Shown here in pieces: positions 1 through 7,954 of a stretch of DNA of 64,000 nucleotides. Where the stretch lies: NCBI GenBank assembly GCA_024400755.1, contig JAKSMG010000011.1, positions 1 to 64,000 of the forward strand. Reading direction: 5' to 3'. The notes under the pieces were generated by a model. The model did not search any database and was not told where the DNA came from. It saw only the letters and a list, made by a program, of their open reading frames with translations. Made by a program: the position numbers and the translations under genes. How positions within the stretch are numbered: position 1 is the stretch's first letter; every line of letters begins with the position of its first letter. The stretch comes from Bacteroidales bacterium. Its GTDB lineage: Bacteria > Bacteroidota > Bacteroidia > Bacteroidales > WCHB1-69.

Positions 1-798
1 AATTTCACCTTCTCCGCAAAAGAGCGTGACGTTGAAACTGGCCTAAGCTACTTTGGTTCAAGATATTACAGCAGTGATTTGAGCATTTGGCTGAGTGTGG
101 ATCCACAGGCAGCAAAATACCCCTCTTTAAGCCCCTACGTTTACTGTGCAAACAACCCTGTGAAGTTGGTGGATCCGAATGGGGAAGAGATAGTAATTAC
201 TTCAACAACAGATGATAATGGCAATACCTCTGTGCATATCAAGTTCACGGGAATGCTTGTTAATAAATCTTCACAAAATTACACTAAAGAAGATTTGATC
301 AAGTTAAAAAATACCATTTCTAATTCCATAAAAGAAAAATACAGTGGCAATTTTGGAGAGGGAGTGACTGTTACAACATCTGTTGATATTATTACGGAAG
401 GCGAAAAGAAATTAGAAAATTATTTTGTTGACAGAGATAGACATCAAATTAATATGGTAGATGCTTTATCTGATAAAAACAATATTGCAGAAGCTGAAAT
501 TGGAGGTGGTTTTATGAATATTTGTACTAATATTGGGAAAGGGGATAATTGTAATGATATTGATAGAACAGCAGCTCATGAATTTGGTCATTTGTTGGGT
601 TTACAACATTCAAAAATTTCAGGGAATCTGATGGAACGAGGTGAACTGGGTACCTCATTAACATCAGGTCAAATTAAGGATGCCGTTTCTAATTATAATA
701 ACGACATGTTAAATACAGGAATTCCAAGTAGGGATAATCATAGACGAGTAATTAATTATGCAAAAGAGAGAATCAGAAATGCACTTGGATTTCATTAA
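1..798 (+). CDS. RHS repeat-associated protein, C-terminal part, with matrixin-like metalloprotease toxin tip (5' end outside window)
   Basis: The reading frame is open from base 1, so the gene starts upstream; 265 residues are visible. Residues 1-58 match the conserved end of the RHS core (FSAKERDVETGLSYFGSRYY, then SLSPYVYCANNP and LVDPNG), where the polymorphic C-terminal toxin begins. The tip carries HEFGHLLGLQHS: zinc ligands H193, H197 and H203, catalytic E194, and a Met at 211 after the pattern HSxxxxxLM, as in matrixin (MMP-type) metzincins. By RHS family knowledge the tip is a released effector; protease activity here is inferred from the motif. The stop codon overlaps the next gene. 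Which secretion system delivers it cannot be seen. Confidence 0.88.
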   Translation, partial: NFTFSAKERDVETGLSYFGSRYYSSDLSIWLSVDPQAAKYPSLSPYVYCANNPVKLVDPNGEEIVITSTTDDNGNTSVHIKFTGMLVNKSSQNYTKEDLIKLKNTISNSIKEKYSGNFGEGVTVTTSVDIITEGEKKLENYFVDRDRHQINMVDALSDKNNIAEAEIGGGFMNICTNIGKGDNCNDIDRTAAHEFGHLLGLQHSKISGNLMERGELGTSLTSGQIKDAVSNYNNDMLNTGIPSRDNHRRVINYAKERIRNALGFH

Positions 799-1294
799 AA
801 CAATATTTTTTTTCATATTCACACTTTTGACCGTTGAGGCTAATGCACAAAGATATGATACCGATGTGTGGCATTTCTCTAAGTCAAAAAATCACATGGT
901 AATTCATATTCTTGGTTTTAAACTGCAAGACACATTGTCATTTACGATAAATAACACGAATGTATATAATTGTATGATAGTGGATAGTGCTTTTCTTAAA
1001 CACAAGTTGACATTTGATATAAACCAAGAAAGCATAATGACTTTTTTTGTAGTTTTAAAAAAAAAGGAACCTAAATACATGTACAATCCTATTTGCCTCT
1101 CAGATGTATTTTATTTTAAGAGATTAAAAAATGCAAAAAAGGGATATACGATTGAATTTAGTTTAAATGGAGAAACACAAATATGCGATTTAAATCCCTC
1201 ACATCGTTGGTTGAAAATTTTTATAGGTCAAGATGAGAACAATGAAAGGGGTTTCGTAATAAGGTCGAGAATGAAATTTTCAGGATTAGATTAA
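779..1294 (+). CDS. Small secreted protein next to RHS toxin, candidate immunity protein
   Basis: 171 residues from the ATG at 779; an earlier in-frame start at 758 would add seven polar residues before the signal peptide, so 779 is preferred. The N-terminus is a signal peptide (hydrophobic IFFFIFTLLTV, likely cleavage after ANA), predicting export to the periplasm or beyond. The rest is beta-rich and unlike any family I recognise. It overlaps the RHS stop codon by 20 bases. Immunity proteins usually follow the toxin tip directly, so an immunity role is a reasonable inference, and an exported inhibitor would suit a protease acting outside the cytoplasm. No sequence motif proves it. Confidence 0.7.
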   Translation: MHLDFIKTIFFFIFTLLTVEANAQRYDTDVWHFSKSKNHMVIHILGFKLQDTLSFTINNTNVYNCMIVDSAFLKHKLTFDINQESIMTFFVVLKKKEPKYMYNPICLSDVFYFKRLKNAKKGYTIEFSLNGETQICDLNPSHRWLKIFIGQDENNERGFVIRSRMKFSGLD

Positions 1295-1508
1295 AAGTCA
1301 AAGATTAATTGTTATACGTAACACTTTGTAACAAATGTTTGAACCATCTTTGCCAAAACATCAAGTTATGGCAAAAGGTAGCACCCGCAGGCAAGTAGTT
1401 CTCCCCTACAAAGAGGAAGTTTTCCGTCAATAAAACATCAATATTCACATCAATATTCACGGCAGCGTGCTGCCGTACCTTAATACCGCAATTGCGAACG
1501 AATTGCGT

Positions 1509-1604
1509 AAAAAAACGAGGCGAGTGGCGGCGTTAAGAACGCTGTCTGTCTGAACCTGCGAAGCAGGTGAGTTACAGCGTTTAGCCGCCAACTGCCCGTT
1601 TTTT
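1509..1604. repeat. Long imperfect inverted repeat (about 96-base hairpin)
   Basis: Nested complementary arms: AAAAAAACG (1509-1517) with CGTTTTTT (1597-1604), GGCGGC (1526-1531) with GCCGCC (1584-1589), ACGCTGT with ACAGCGT, and ACCTGC-GAA-GCAGGT at the tip. It is much more GC-rich than its surroundings. It could be a dispersed palindromic repeat or a structured RNA; no promoter is apparent directly before it. Confidence 0.65.
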
Positions 1605-1641
1605 AGCAAACGTTTGCGTGCGGAAAAGCTGCTTTCTTTTG

Positions 1642-1674
1642 GTTCTTTTCTTTGCAGCGGCAAAGAAAAAGAAC
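1642..1674. repeat. Hairpin repeat, copy 1 (related to 51129-51151)
   Basis: GTTCTTTTCTTTG and CAAAGAAAAAGAAC form a stem around a short GC loop. A related sequence, CTTTCTTTG-CCACC-CAAAGAAAG, lies at 51129-51151, again next to a copy of the TTAGTCTTGT end sequence. This suggests a composite repeat family. Confidence 0.5.
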
Positions 1675-1739
1675 GGAAAAAATAATATGTTCCTCATTAA
1701 ACCAATTGCCCCAGCCCCAGTCATTATAAAAAATCTGAA

Positions 1740-2049
1740 TTATCCCTTTTAGTCTTGTAATGAGATTCCGTTCTCGCTTCGCTTCGGCGGAATGGCGATG
1801 AATCATGGGGCAAGAAGTGGCGGCGACGGAAAGAAAAATCAGATAGCTCCGTCGTGGTGTCGCCGCAAGTGCCGTGACGTACAGAAAGTCTCGTCCAACA
1901 CCCTTTTCTTGCCTTACGGCGGACCCGCTCTCTCGCTTTTACCTTATTATGTTGCGCCGCCGCCCTTGCGTAGGTATGATCAGTCGCCATTTCGATGTTT
2001 CCGACGTACGTCGGAAACACCGAAATCTCAACAAGATTAAACGGGATAA
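1740..2049. repeat. MITE-like element, copy A, with 19-bp terminal inverted repeats
   Basis: The left end TTATCCCTTTTAGTCTTGT (1740-1758) and right end ACAAGATTAAACGGGATAA (2031-2049) are inverted copies matching at 17 of 19 positions. The 310-bp body has no transposase. A shorter, diverged copy sits at about 31318-31472, sharing the segment GATTCCG...GCTTCG...CGGCGGAATGG, then AGCAAGAAGTGGCG-like sequence and the right end. Copy A carries about 140 extra bases before its right end, including a 24-bp perfect palindrome centred at 2007/2008. Confidence 0.65.
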
Positions 2050-2208
2050 ATCTATAAAAAAATAGCGTTTAAATTTTCGGTGGTTGGCGTGGATTTCAAA
2101 AATTTTTCCTTATCTTGATGCCCCATCAATCAATCAAACACCGAACACAAAAATAAACCAGCTCACCAATCACAGATCACAGCCATCTGCCTAAAATAAA
2201 CTGAATAC

Positions 2209-2239
2209 AAAAAAAGCTGAACCTCTTGCGAGATTCAGC
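2209..2239 (-). terminator. Rho-independent terminator of tdh-kbl
   Basis: On the minus strand the 10-bp stem GCTGAATCTC / GAGGTTCAGC closes on a GCAA tetraloop and is followed by seven T. It lies 47 bases past the kbl stop codon. Confidence 0.9.
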
Positions 2240-2285
2240 CTTTTCGCATTTCAAAAAATGTTGATCTAACAGTAATCTTTCTTTA

Positions 2286-3476
2286 TTATTTAAGAACTCC
2301 CAATTCCTTACCCACCTTGGTAAAGGCTGCGATACACTTATCCAAGTGTTCCACTTCGTGGGCGGCAGAAATTTGTACACGAATACGAGCTTGTCCCTTC
2401 GGAACCACCGGATAATAGAAACCGGTTACGAAAATGCCTTCTTCCTGCAATTTGGCAGCCATAGTCTGTGATAATTTCGCATCATACAACATCACGGCAC
2501 AAATAGCAGATTGGGTTGGCTTGATATCGAAACCTGCGGCTTTCATCTTCGTAACAAAATATTCGGTGTTGGAATGCAACTTGTCTTGGAGTTCGTTGGT
2601 TGCAGACATCATTTCCACCATCTTAACGCCGGCAGCAGCCACCATTGGAGGAATTGAGTTAGAGAACAAGTATGGACGAGAACGCTGACGAAGCATATCG
2701 ATGATTTCCTTTTTACCTGTTGTAAAACCGCCAATAGCACCACCGAATGCCTTACCGAGTGTTCCAGTTAAGATTTCAATTTTGCCTCTCAAATTATATT
2801 GTTCAGTAACACCACGACCCGTACGGCCCACAACACCGGCAGAATGAGATTCGTCAACCATAACCATCGCATCATATTTGCTGGCCAATTCATAAATCTT
2901 ATCCAAAGGAGCCACATTGCCGTCCATAGAGAAAACGCCATCGGTAACGATCAGGCGGAAACGCTGTGCTTGAGCGGCCTGCAACTGTTTTTCCAAATCA
3001 GCCATATCGGCATTGGCATAACGATAACGAACGGCTTTGCACAAACGAACGCCGTCGATGATGGAAGCGTGGTTCAATGCGTCAGAGATAATGGCATCCT
3101 GATCGGTCAACAGCGGTTCGAAAACGCCACCGTTGGCATCAAAACAAGCGGCATAAAGAATGGTATCTTCAGTACCGAAAAATTCGGCGATTTTTGCTTC
3201 CAAAGCCTTGTGCAAATCGGAGCAACCGCAAATGAATCTTACAGAAGCCATACCATAGCCGTGAGTTTCCAGAGCTTCCTTGGCTGCGGCAATCAACTGA
3301 GGATTGTTAGCCAGGCCAAGATAGTTGTTGGCACAGAAGTTCAGGGCCTTGGTGCCGTTTTTCAAAGTGATTTCGCCACCTTGTGGAGAAACGATAATAC
3401 GTTCATTTTTATATAAACCGGCACTTTCAATGTCTGCCAATTCTTTTTTTAAGTAAGCTTGAAAATTGTTATACAT
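2286..3476 (-). CDS. kbl: Glycine C-acetyltransferase (2-amino-3-ketobutyrate CoA ligase)
   Basis: PLP-dependent enzyme that cleaves 2-amino-3-oxobutyrate with CoA to glycine and acetyl-CoA, the second step of threonine degradation. At 396 residues it has the family's normal length. Visible marks are the alpha-oxoamine synthase signature TGTLGKAFGGA with the PLP-binding lysine, DESHSAGVVG upstream of it, and NNYLGLANNP near the N-terminus. It starts 24 bases after tdh, so the two genes form one minus-strand operon covering the whole threonine-to-glycine route. A strong terminator follows. Confidence 0.97.
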   Translation of the reverse strand: MYNNFQAYLKKELADIESAGLYKNERIIVSPQGGEITLKNGTKALNFCANNYLGLANNPQLIAAAKEALETHGYGMASVRFICGCSDLHKALEAKIAEFFGTEDTILYAACFDANGGVFEPLLTDQDAIISDALNHASIIDGVRLCKAVRYRYANADMADLEKQLQAAQAQRFRLIVTDGVFSMDGNVAPLDKIYELASKYDAMVMVDESHSAGVVGRTGRGVTEQYNLRGKIEILTGTLGKAFGGAIGGFTTGKKEIIDMLRQRSRPYLFSNSIPPMVAAAGVKMVEMMSATNELQDKLHSNTEYFVTKMKAAGFDIKPTQSAICAVMLYDAKLSQTMAAKLQEEGIFVTGFYYPVVPKGQARIRVQISAAHEVEHLDKCIAAFTKVGKELGVLK

Positions 3477-3500
3477 CTTATTTTAATTTAAGGGTTATAC

Positions 3501-4454
3501 TTATTTTGCCAATTTAACTTTGAGCACTTTCAACATATCTTCGGTCATGGCTGAAAGGTCATAGATGGGTTTGAATCCCCATTCTTCGCGGGCGCAATGA
3601 TCGTCCATGCAATCCGGCCAGGAATCAGCGATACCTTGACGCAAAGCGTCAAACTTATATTCCATAACGAATTCGGGCATACGTTTTTTGATTTCCGCAT
3701 AAATCATATCGGGTTCAAAACTCATAGCCGTAATATTGAATGAATTTCTATGGATCAGCTTGCTTGGGTCGGCTTCCATCAAATCCATAGCGGCTTTCAA
3801 GGCATCGGGCATATACATCATATCCATATAGGTACCTTTGGCGATTGGGCAGGTGAATTTTTCACCTTTAACGGCCGCATAATAAATTTCCACAGCATAG
3901 TCGGTAGTACCGCCACCAGGAAGCGTGACATTGGAAATCAAACCCGGGAAACGTACCGAACGGGTATCCACGCCAAAACGCTTGAAATAATAATCGCTCA
4001 ACAACTCGCCGGTCACCTTGGTAACGCCGTAAATGGTCTTAGGACGCTGAATCGTATCCTGAGGAGTCATATTGTGAGGGGTTTCGGGACCAAAAGCGCC
4101 GATAGAACTTGGCGTGAACAAGGCACAACCACATTCGCGAGAAACTTCCAAGCAGTTGAGCAACGCACCGATTCCCACATTCCAACCCAACATAGGATTG
4201 ATTTCCGCCTTGGCAGAAAGAATGGCAGCCAAGTTGAAAATAGAATCAATATTGTATTTCTTAACAGCATCGGCTATATCTTGGGCGTTGGTAGCATTAA
4301 TTTGACAAGAAGGACCGCTATCGGCCAATTCGCCTTTCAAAGGGTACATCAAATCGGCAGCAACAACATTGTCGGTACCATAGACTTTTCTAAGTGCGGG
4401 CGTGAGTTCGGAACCAATTTGTCCGCAAGCTCCAATGACTAATATTTTTTTCAT
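3501..4454 (-). CDS. tdh: L-threonine 3-dehydrogenase, SDR (epimerase-like) type
   Basis: Oxidises L-threonine to 2-amino-3-oxobutyrate with NAD+. The 317-residue protein begins MKKILVIGACGQIGSEL, a Rossmann GxxGxxG dinucleotide site, and has the SDR catalytic YxxxK as YGVTK, with TPSSIGAFGPETP before it. This is the short-chain-dehydrogenase class of threonine dehydrogenase found in Bacteroidota, not the zinc-dependent E. coli Tdh. It heads the tdh-kbl operon behind a -7 box at 4481-4488. Confidence 0.95.
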   Translation of the reverse strand: MKKILVIGACGQIGSELTPALRKVYGTDNVVAADLMYPLKGELADSGPSCQINATNAQDIADAVKKYNIDSIFNLAAILSAKAEINPMLGWNVGIGALLNCLEVSRECGCALFTPSSIGAFGPETPHNMTPQDTIQRPKTIYGVTKVTGELLSDYYFKRFGVDTRSVRFPGLISNVTLPGGGTTDYAVEIYYAAVKGEKFTCPIAKGTYMDMMYMPDALKAAMDLMEADPSKLIHRNSFNITAMSFEPDMIYAEIKKRMPEFVMEYKFDALRQGIADSWPDCMDDHCAREEWGFKPIYDLSAMTEDMLKVLKVKLAK

Positions 4455-4480
4455 TTTAATCGAGTTTAAATTATGACTTG

Positions 4481-4488
4481 CAAAGATA
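4481..4488 (-). promoter_or_regulatory. Bacteroidota -7 box TATCTTTG for tdh-kbl
   Basis: TATCTTTG on the minus strand, 27 bases before the tdh start codon. Confidence 0.75.
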
Positions 4489-4566
4489 TAAAAAAAAACC
4501 TTGCCATTACTTTTTTCACATAAAAAAAAGCAAATTTTTTCGGCACCGACAATCCGTTATTTTTAG

Positions 4567-4574
4567 TATCTTTG
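4567..4574 (+). promoter_or_regulatory. -7 box TATCTTTG for pcm
   Basis: TATCTTTG ends 15 bases before the pcm ATG, divergent from the tdh promoter; the leader must be very short. Confidence 0.75.
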
Positions 4575-4589
4575 CTCAAAATTATTTAG

Positions 4590-5249
4590 ATGGAAGTTGA
4601 CTATATGCTTTTAGGGGCAAAACGTAAGTTAATCAGTTATTTGCGTGCAAAAGGAATAACCGACGAACTTGTGTTGTCTGCTTTTGACAAGATAGACCGA
4701 CACCTTTTTGTTGATTCCTTCCAATGGGACAAGGCCTACGAAGACACTGCCCTGCACATTCTTTGCGACCAAACCATCTCTCAACCTTCCACCGTGGCTT
4801 TTCAAAGCCAATTACTCCAGATTAAGCCCAACGAAAAGGTTTTGGAAATCGGCACCGGTTCCGGTTTTCAATCCGCCATTTTGGGTGCTATGGGAGCACG
4901 CGTTTTTTCTGTGGAACGCCACCTGCAACTTTTCAGCCGCGCCAAGAACCTGCTTTCCAAAATCAACGACAAGATCATCGTTCACTTCGGAGACGGATTC
5001 CAAGGGTTTCAACAATACGCTCCCTACGACAAAATCATCGTTACTTGCGGTGCCCCCGACATACCCCAAACCTTGCTTCAACAACTCAAGGTTGGCGGCA
5101 TTATGGTAATTCCCGTCGGAACGGAAACCCAAACGATGAAGCGCATTACCAAAATCAGCGAAGAACAATACAAGGAAGAAGCCTTTGGCAATTTCACCTT
5201 CGTGCCAATGCTTGAAGCCAAAATGAAAGATATCAATACGAAATTCTAA
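4590..5249 (+). CDS. pcm: Protein-L-isoaspartate O-methyltransferase
   Basis: SAM-dependent repair enzyme that methylates abnormal L-isoaspartyl residues in aged proteins. At 219 residues it is the typical length. It has the SAM site VLEIGTGSGFQSAIL, the PCMT-specific substrate segment QTISQPSTVAFQ, and YDKIIVTCGAPDIP. It stands alone between a divergent promoter and a convergent neighbour whose stop lies 6 bases away. Confidence 0.95.
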   Translation: MEVDYMLLGAKRKLISYLRAKGITDELVLSAFDKIDRHLFVDSFQWDKAYEDTALHILCDQTISQPSTVAFQSQLLQIKPNEKVLEIGTGSGFQSAILGAMGARVFSVERHLQLFSRAKNLLSKINDKIIVHFGDGFQGFQQYAPYDKIIVTCGAPDIPQTLLQQLKVGGIMVIPVGTETQTMKRITKISEEQYKEEAFGNFTFVPMLEAKMKDINTKF

Positions 5250-5255
5250 GTTATC

Positions 5256-6722
5256 TTATTTATTTCTATCCTGAAACATCGGATTCTTATCTTTTTCCGC
5301 CTCCGGCATAAACAATCTCGTCAAATAATCCATCATACCATTAGACGGAGCAGGCAAATACCTTTCATATATCTCGCCTTCCGGAGACAACAACAAATAA
5401 TCAGGCAACGCGTTCACTTCCAATTGGCTCAACCATTCGTACTGCTGATTGAAATACACGAATTTCCAATCAAACTGCGGATACTTATTTAATAAATTCT
5501 GTAATTTGTACTTGTCAAAATCCACACACACGCTCACTACCGACAGCGAGTCCTTGAATTTTTCATTGATTTCTCGCAAAATCTGCATTTCTCGAACGCA
5601 TTCCAGACAATCCGTCCTGAAAAAGTAAACATACACCCAATTTCCCTTCATCTTTTTGAAAGAGAAATCTTTTCCGTTACCCTCTTTCAACTTCACCTCC
5701 TTCACCAATTGCTCGTCTGAGAACTTGGAAACAAAACGCAACATATTTTCCACCAATGGTTTATGCTCTGGAAAATGACTGGTGGAACGAATTTCCTGCA
5801 ACAAAGCGACAATGTTGTTTTTATCAAATTCGGGATGATTCAAGTATAGCTGGCCTAAACTCTTGATGATCACCAACTCACGAATTCTTTCATTAACCAG
5901 GAACTCATCGGCACCCAAAGCATCAAACAATTGTCGGTAATTCGCATTTTGATTGATACACGCCAAGATGGTTTCCATTTTGATTTTTGCCGACATAAAG
6001 ACATAATCATCATAAAAAGAATTAAATAAATTCATATAACTCGGATGATTATATAAAATGTGATCATTGTTCAGGTATTTATTAAACAATGAATCCCCTT
6101 CCTTCTGCCAATAGATCCTATCCAAATTGGACATTTCATAGAATTGGTAGGCCTGATAAAAATCGTATGGATTATTCCGCACGTCAAATTTTTCATTCAT
6201 AACGGATTGCACAGAATCATACGCCGCAGCATCATGGTCATACAATATTTTAAATGAAAAACGTTCAAAAAGTGCATTGTAAAACCTCGAAAAATAATTA
6301 ATCTTGCTATTCAAGTCCTGTTTGTCGGGATTATTGTTCACAATATGCAAAAAACCATCATAATCCTGCGGAGCATAAAGATTAAATAGTTTCGGATCCA
6401 TATCAATCGTAAGATCGTAAGAATGAGATGGTTCGATAAAAAACTCGGCTTTAGAAGTACGGATTTCCAACTGTGCCAACAAAACCTGTGGAGTTGTACA
6501 AGACAATTCGAACTGCCCGTCTGCTGCAATTTTGGAAGAAGCGGCCACACGAGGTGTATAAGTTAACAAATCCTCATAAACCAGTAACCTAATTTCCTCA
6601 CCAGCAGCAAAATCCGCATGGCCAAAAATCTTAACGGGCGCCAGTTTTTGAGACCAAACGGATGCACTTGTCGCAAGACAAATCACGATGAGGGCAAAAA
6701 ACTTCCAAAATCGTATAATCAT
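5256..6722 (-). CDS. Secreted thioredoxin-fold protein (TlpA-like)
   Basis: 488 residues with an N-terminal signal peptide ending near SVWSQ. The N-terminal part resembles the small beta domain found before TlpA-type thioredoxins in Bacteroidota, the middle is helical and unassigned, and the C-terminal 130 residues form a thioredoxin-like domain with a CLEC motif (C372, C375) preceded by WVYVYFFRTD. The likely place is the periplasm, acting as a thiol-disulfide protein; the substrate is unknown. It begins 15 bases after coaD and is the last gene of the tsaC-coaD operon. Confidence 0.8.
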   Translation of the reverse strand: MIIRFWKFFALIVICLATSASVWSQKLAPVKIFGHADFAAGEEIRLLVYEDLLTYTPRVAASSKIAADGQFELSCTTPQVLLAQLEIRTSKAEFFIEPSHSYDLTIDMDPKLFNLYAPQDYDGFLHIVNNNPDKQDLNSKINYFSRFYNALFERFSFKILYDHDAAAYDSVQSVMNEKFDVRNNPYDFYQAYQFYEMSNLDRIYWQKEGDSLFNKYLNNDHILYNHPSYMNLFNSFYDDYVFMSAKIKMETILACINQNANYRQLFDALGADEFLVNERIRELVIIKSLGQLYLNHPEFDKNNIVALLQEIRSTSHFPEHKPLVENMLRFVSKFSDEQLVKEVKLKEGNGKDFSFKKMKGNWVYVYFFRTDCLECVREMQILREINEKFKDSLSVVSVCVDFDKYKLQNLLNKYPQFDWKFVYFNQQYEWLSQLEVNALPDYLLLSPEGEIYERYLPAPSNGMMDYLTRLFMPEAEKDKNPMFQDRNK

Positions 6723-6737
6723 ATATGAATCAATAAA

Positions 6738-7187
6738 TTATAATTCAAAAGAGACATATTTAGAATAATCTGCCTGATGATGGTAGAGTTCACGGACAAG
6801 AGAAGAGGAAACGTGAGCCAGTTCGGGAGAAGAAGCGAAAAAGACGGTTTCGATTTCAGGAACCAATTGTTTATTGGCTTCCGCGATATCTTTTTCATAC
6901 TGAAAATCGATCGAATTGCGAAGTCCTCGAACAATATAGGACGCCCCCATCCTTTTACAAAAATCCACCGTCAAACCGGCATAAGTACAAGTTTTTACGC
7001 GAGGTTCGTCAGCAAAAACCTGACGAATCCACTGCAAACGGCGTTCCAAATCAAACATACAGTGTTTGGCAGCGTTTTCGCCTATAGCCACATAAACCAC
7101 GTCGAAAAGCGCCACGGCTTTCCGGATAATTTCTTCGTGGCCTTTTGTCAATGGATCAAAGGAACCTGGAAAAACTGCAATTTTCAT
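6738..7187 (-). CDS. coaD: Phosphopantetheine adenylyltransferase
   Basis: Transfers AMP from ATP to 4'-phosphopantetheine, giving dephospho-CoA, the fourth step of CoA synthesis. The 149-residue protein starts MKIAVFPGSFDPLTKGHEEII, containing the T/HxGH nucleotidyltransferase motif, and has YIVRGLRNSIDFQYE and a C-terminal SSSLVRE as in all CoaD. It starts two bases after the tsaC stop, so translation is probably coupled. Confidence 0.97.
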   Translation of the reverse strand: MKIAVFPGSFDPLTKGHEEIIRKAVALFDVVYVAIGENAAKHCMFDLERRLQWIRQVFADEPRVKTCTYAGLTVDFCKRMGASYIVRGLRNSIDFQYEKDIAEANKQLVPEIETVFFASSPELAHVSSSLVRELYHHQADYSKYVSFEL

Positions 7188-7188
7188 A

Positions 7189-7752
7189 TTATTCTCTTAC
7201 AACTACGAAATTATAATCATCCATAAACTTAATCAGTCGCGACGGTTTATAGTCGGTTGAATCTGCATATTGTTCTGGGACCACATAATCCACCTGGTCA
7301 ATGACTTCTTGTGCGATATCGGTAAAGAGTTGCGGAGCCGGTGTTCCAGAAATGTTAGCGGAAGTTGACACGATAGGACGACCCAAACTTCCAATCAACT
7401 TCTTACAGAACTTATTGTTAACCAATCTAATAGCCAAACTTCCATCGGACGAAACCACAGATGGAGCCACATTACAGCCCTCCGGATAGATAAATGTGGT
7501 AGGACGAGCCGTTTCATTAATTAAATCCCAAGCAATCAAAGGGATGCGCTTAACATACATCGGCAAGCGGTCGCTTTTGTCCAACAGCACCAACATCGAT
7601 TTGCCTTCAATACGCTGTTTAATTTTGAAAATGCGTTTCACCGCATCTTCATTAGTTGCGTCGCAACCAAGTCCCCAAATAGTATCAGTAGGATAAAGAA
7701 TAACTTTTCCTTGGAGCAATAAATCCGTACATTTTTCAATTTCCGATTCCAT
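7189..7752 (-). CDS. tsaC: Threonylcarbamoyl-AMP synthase (Sua5/YciO/YrdC family)
   Basis: Makes threonylcarbamoyl-AMP from threonine, bicarbonate and ATP for the t6A37 modification of ANN-decoding tRNAs. The YrdC fold shows in YPTDTIWGLGCDA, the KxR of IFKIKQR, and the SANISG motif in PIVSTSANISG. At 187 residues it is the short TsaC form without a Sua5 domain. The ATG at 7752 is preferred over a TTG two codons upstream; a -7 box at 7776-7783 fits. First gene of the tsaC-coaD-thioredoxin operon. Confidence 0.93.
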   Translation of the reverse strand: MESEIEKCTDLLLQGKVILYPTDTIWGLGCDATNEDAVKRIFKIKQRIEGKSMLVLLDKSDRLPMYVKRIPLIAWDLINETARPTTFIYPEGCNVAPSVVSSDGSLAIRLVNNKFCKKLIGSLGRPIVSTSANISGTPAPQLFTDIAQEVIDQVDYVVPEQYADSTDYKPSRLIKFMDDYNFVVVRE

Positions 7753-7775
7753 TTTCAACGCATAAAATATTTTTG

Positions 7776-7783
7776 CAAAATTA
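7776..7783 (-). promoter_or_regulatory. -7 box TAATTTTG for tsaC operon
   Basis: TAATTTTG on the minus strand, 23 bases before the tsaC ATG. Confidence 0.6.
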
Positions 7784-7923
7784 ATAAAAACTATCTCCTG
7801 ATGGACAGACTAAAATTAATTTTTTTTCGTTATTGATTTTAGAAAGGAGTAACGACTTCGAACAATAAAAAAACACGAGTTTGAGCACGTCACTTTTCGC
7901 AGCGATAATACGAAAAAAAAACG

Positions 7924-7931
7924 TAGATTTG
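7924..7931 (+). promoter_or_regulatory. -7 box TAGATTTG for the sugar-nucleotide dehydrogenase
   Basis: TAGATTTG followed by GC, 23 bases before the ATG at 7955. Confidence 0.65.
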
Positions 7932-7954
7932 CAAATTAATTATTTGGGAACAAT

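Larger units (their letters stand above)
1295..2208. other. Gene-free repeat island downstream of RHS locus
   Basis: About 900 bases without a credible gene. Several short open frames occur on both strands, but they lie inside inverted repeats and have no signal, domain or start context. The stretch holds a long hairpin (1509-1604), a smaller hairpin (1642-1674) and a MITE-like element (1740-2049). From 2050 to 2208 I see nothing but AT-rich DNA. Confidence 0.7.

Noticed and set aside
1457-2065. Several overlapping open frames on both strands (60-98 residues)
   Set aside because: They lie inside inverted repeats and the MITE-like element, lack start context and domains, and owe their length to the GC-rich repeats.
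2799-3416. 205-residue open frame opposite kbl
   Set aside because: Antisense to a well-supported gene; its composition is the mirror of kbl codons.
3750-4442. 230-residue open frame opposite tdh
   Set aside because: Antisense shadow of tdh with no domain or promoter.
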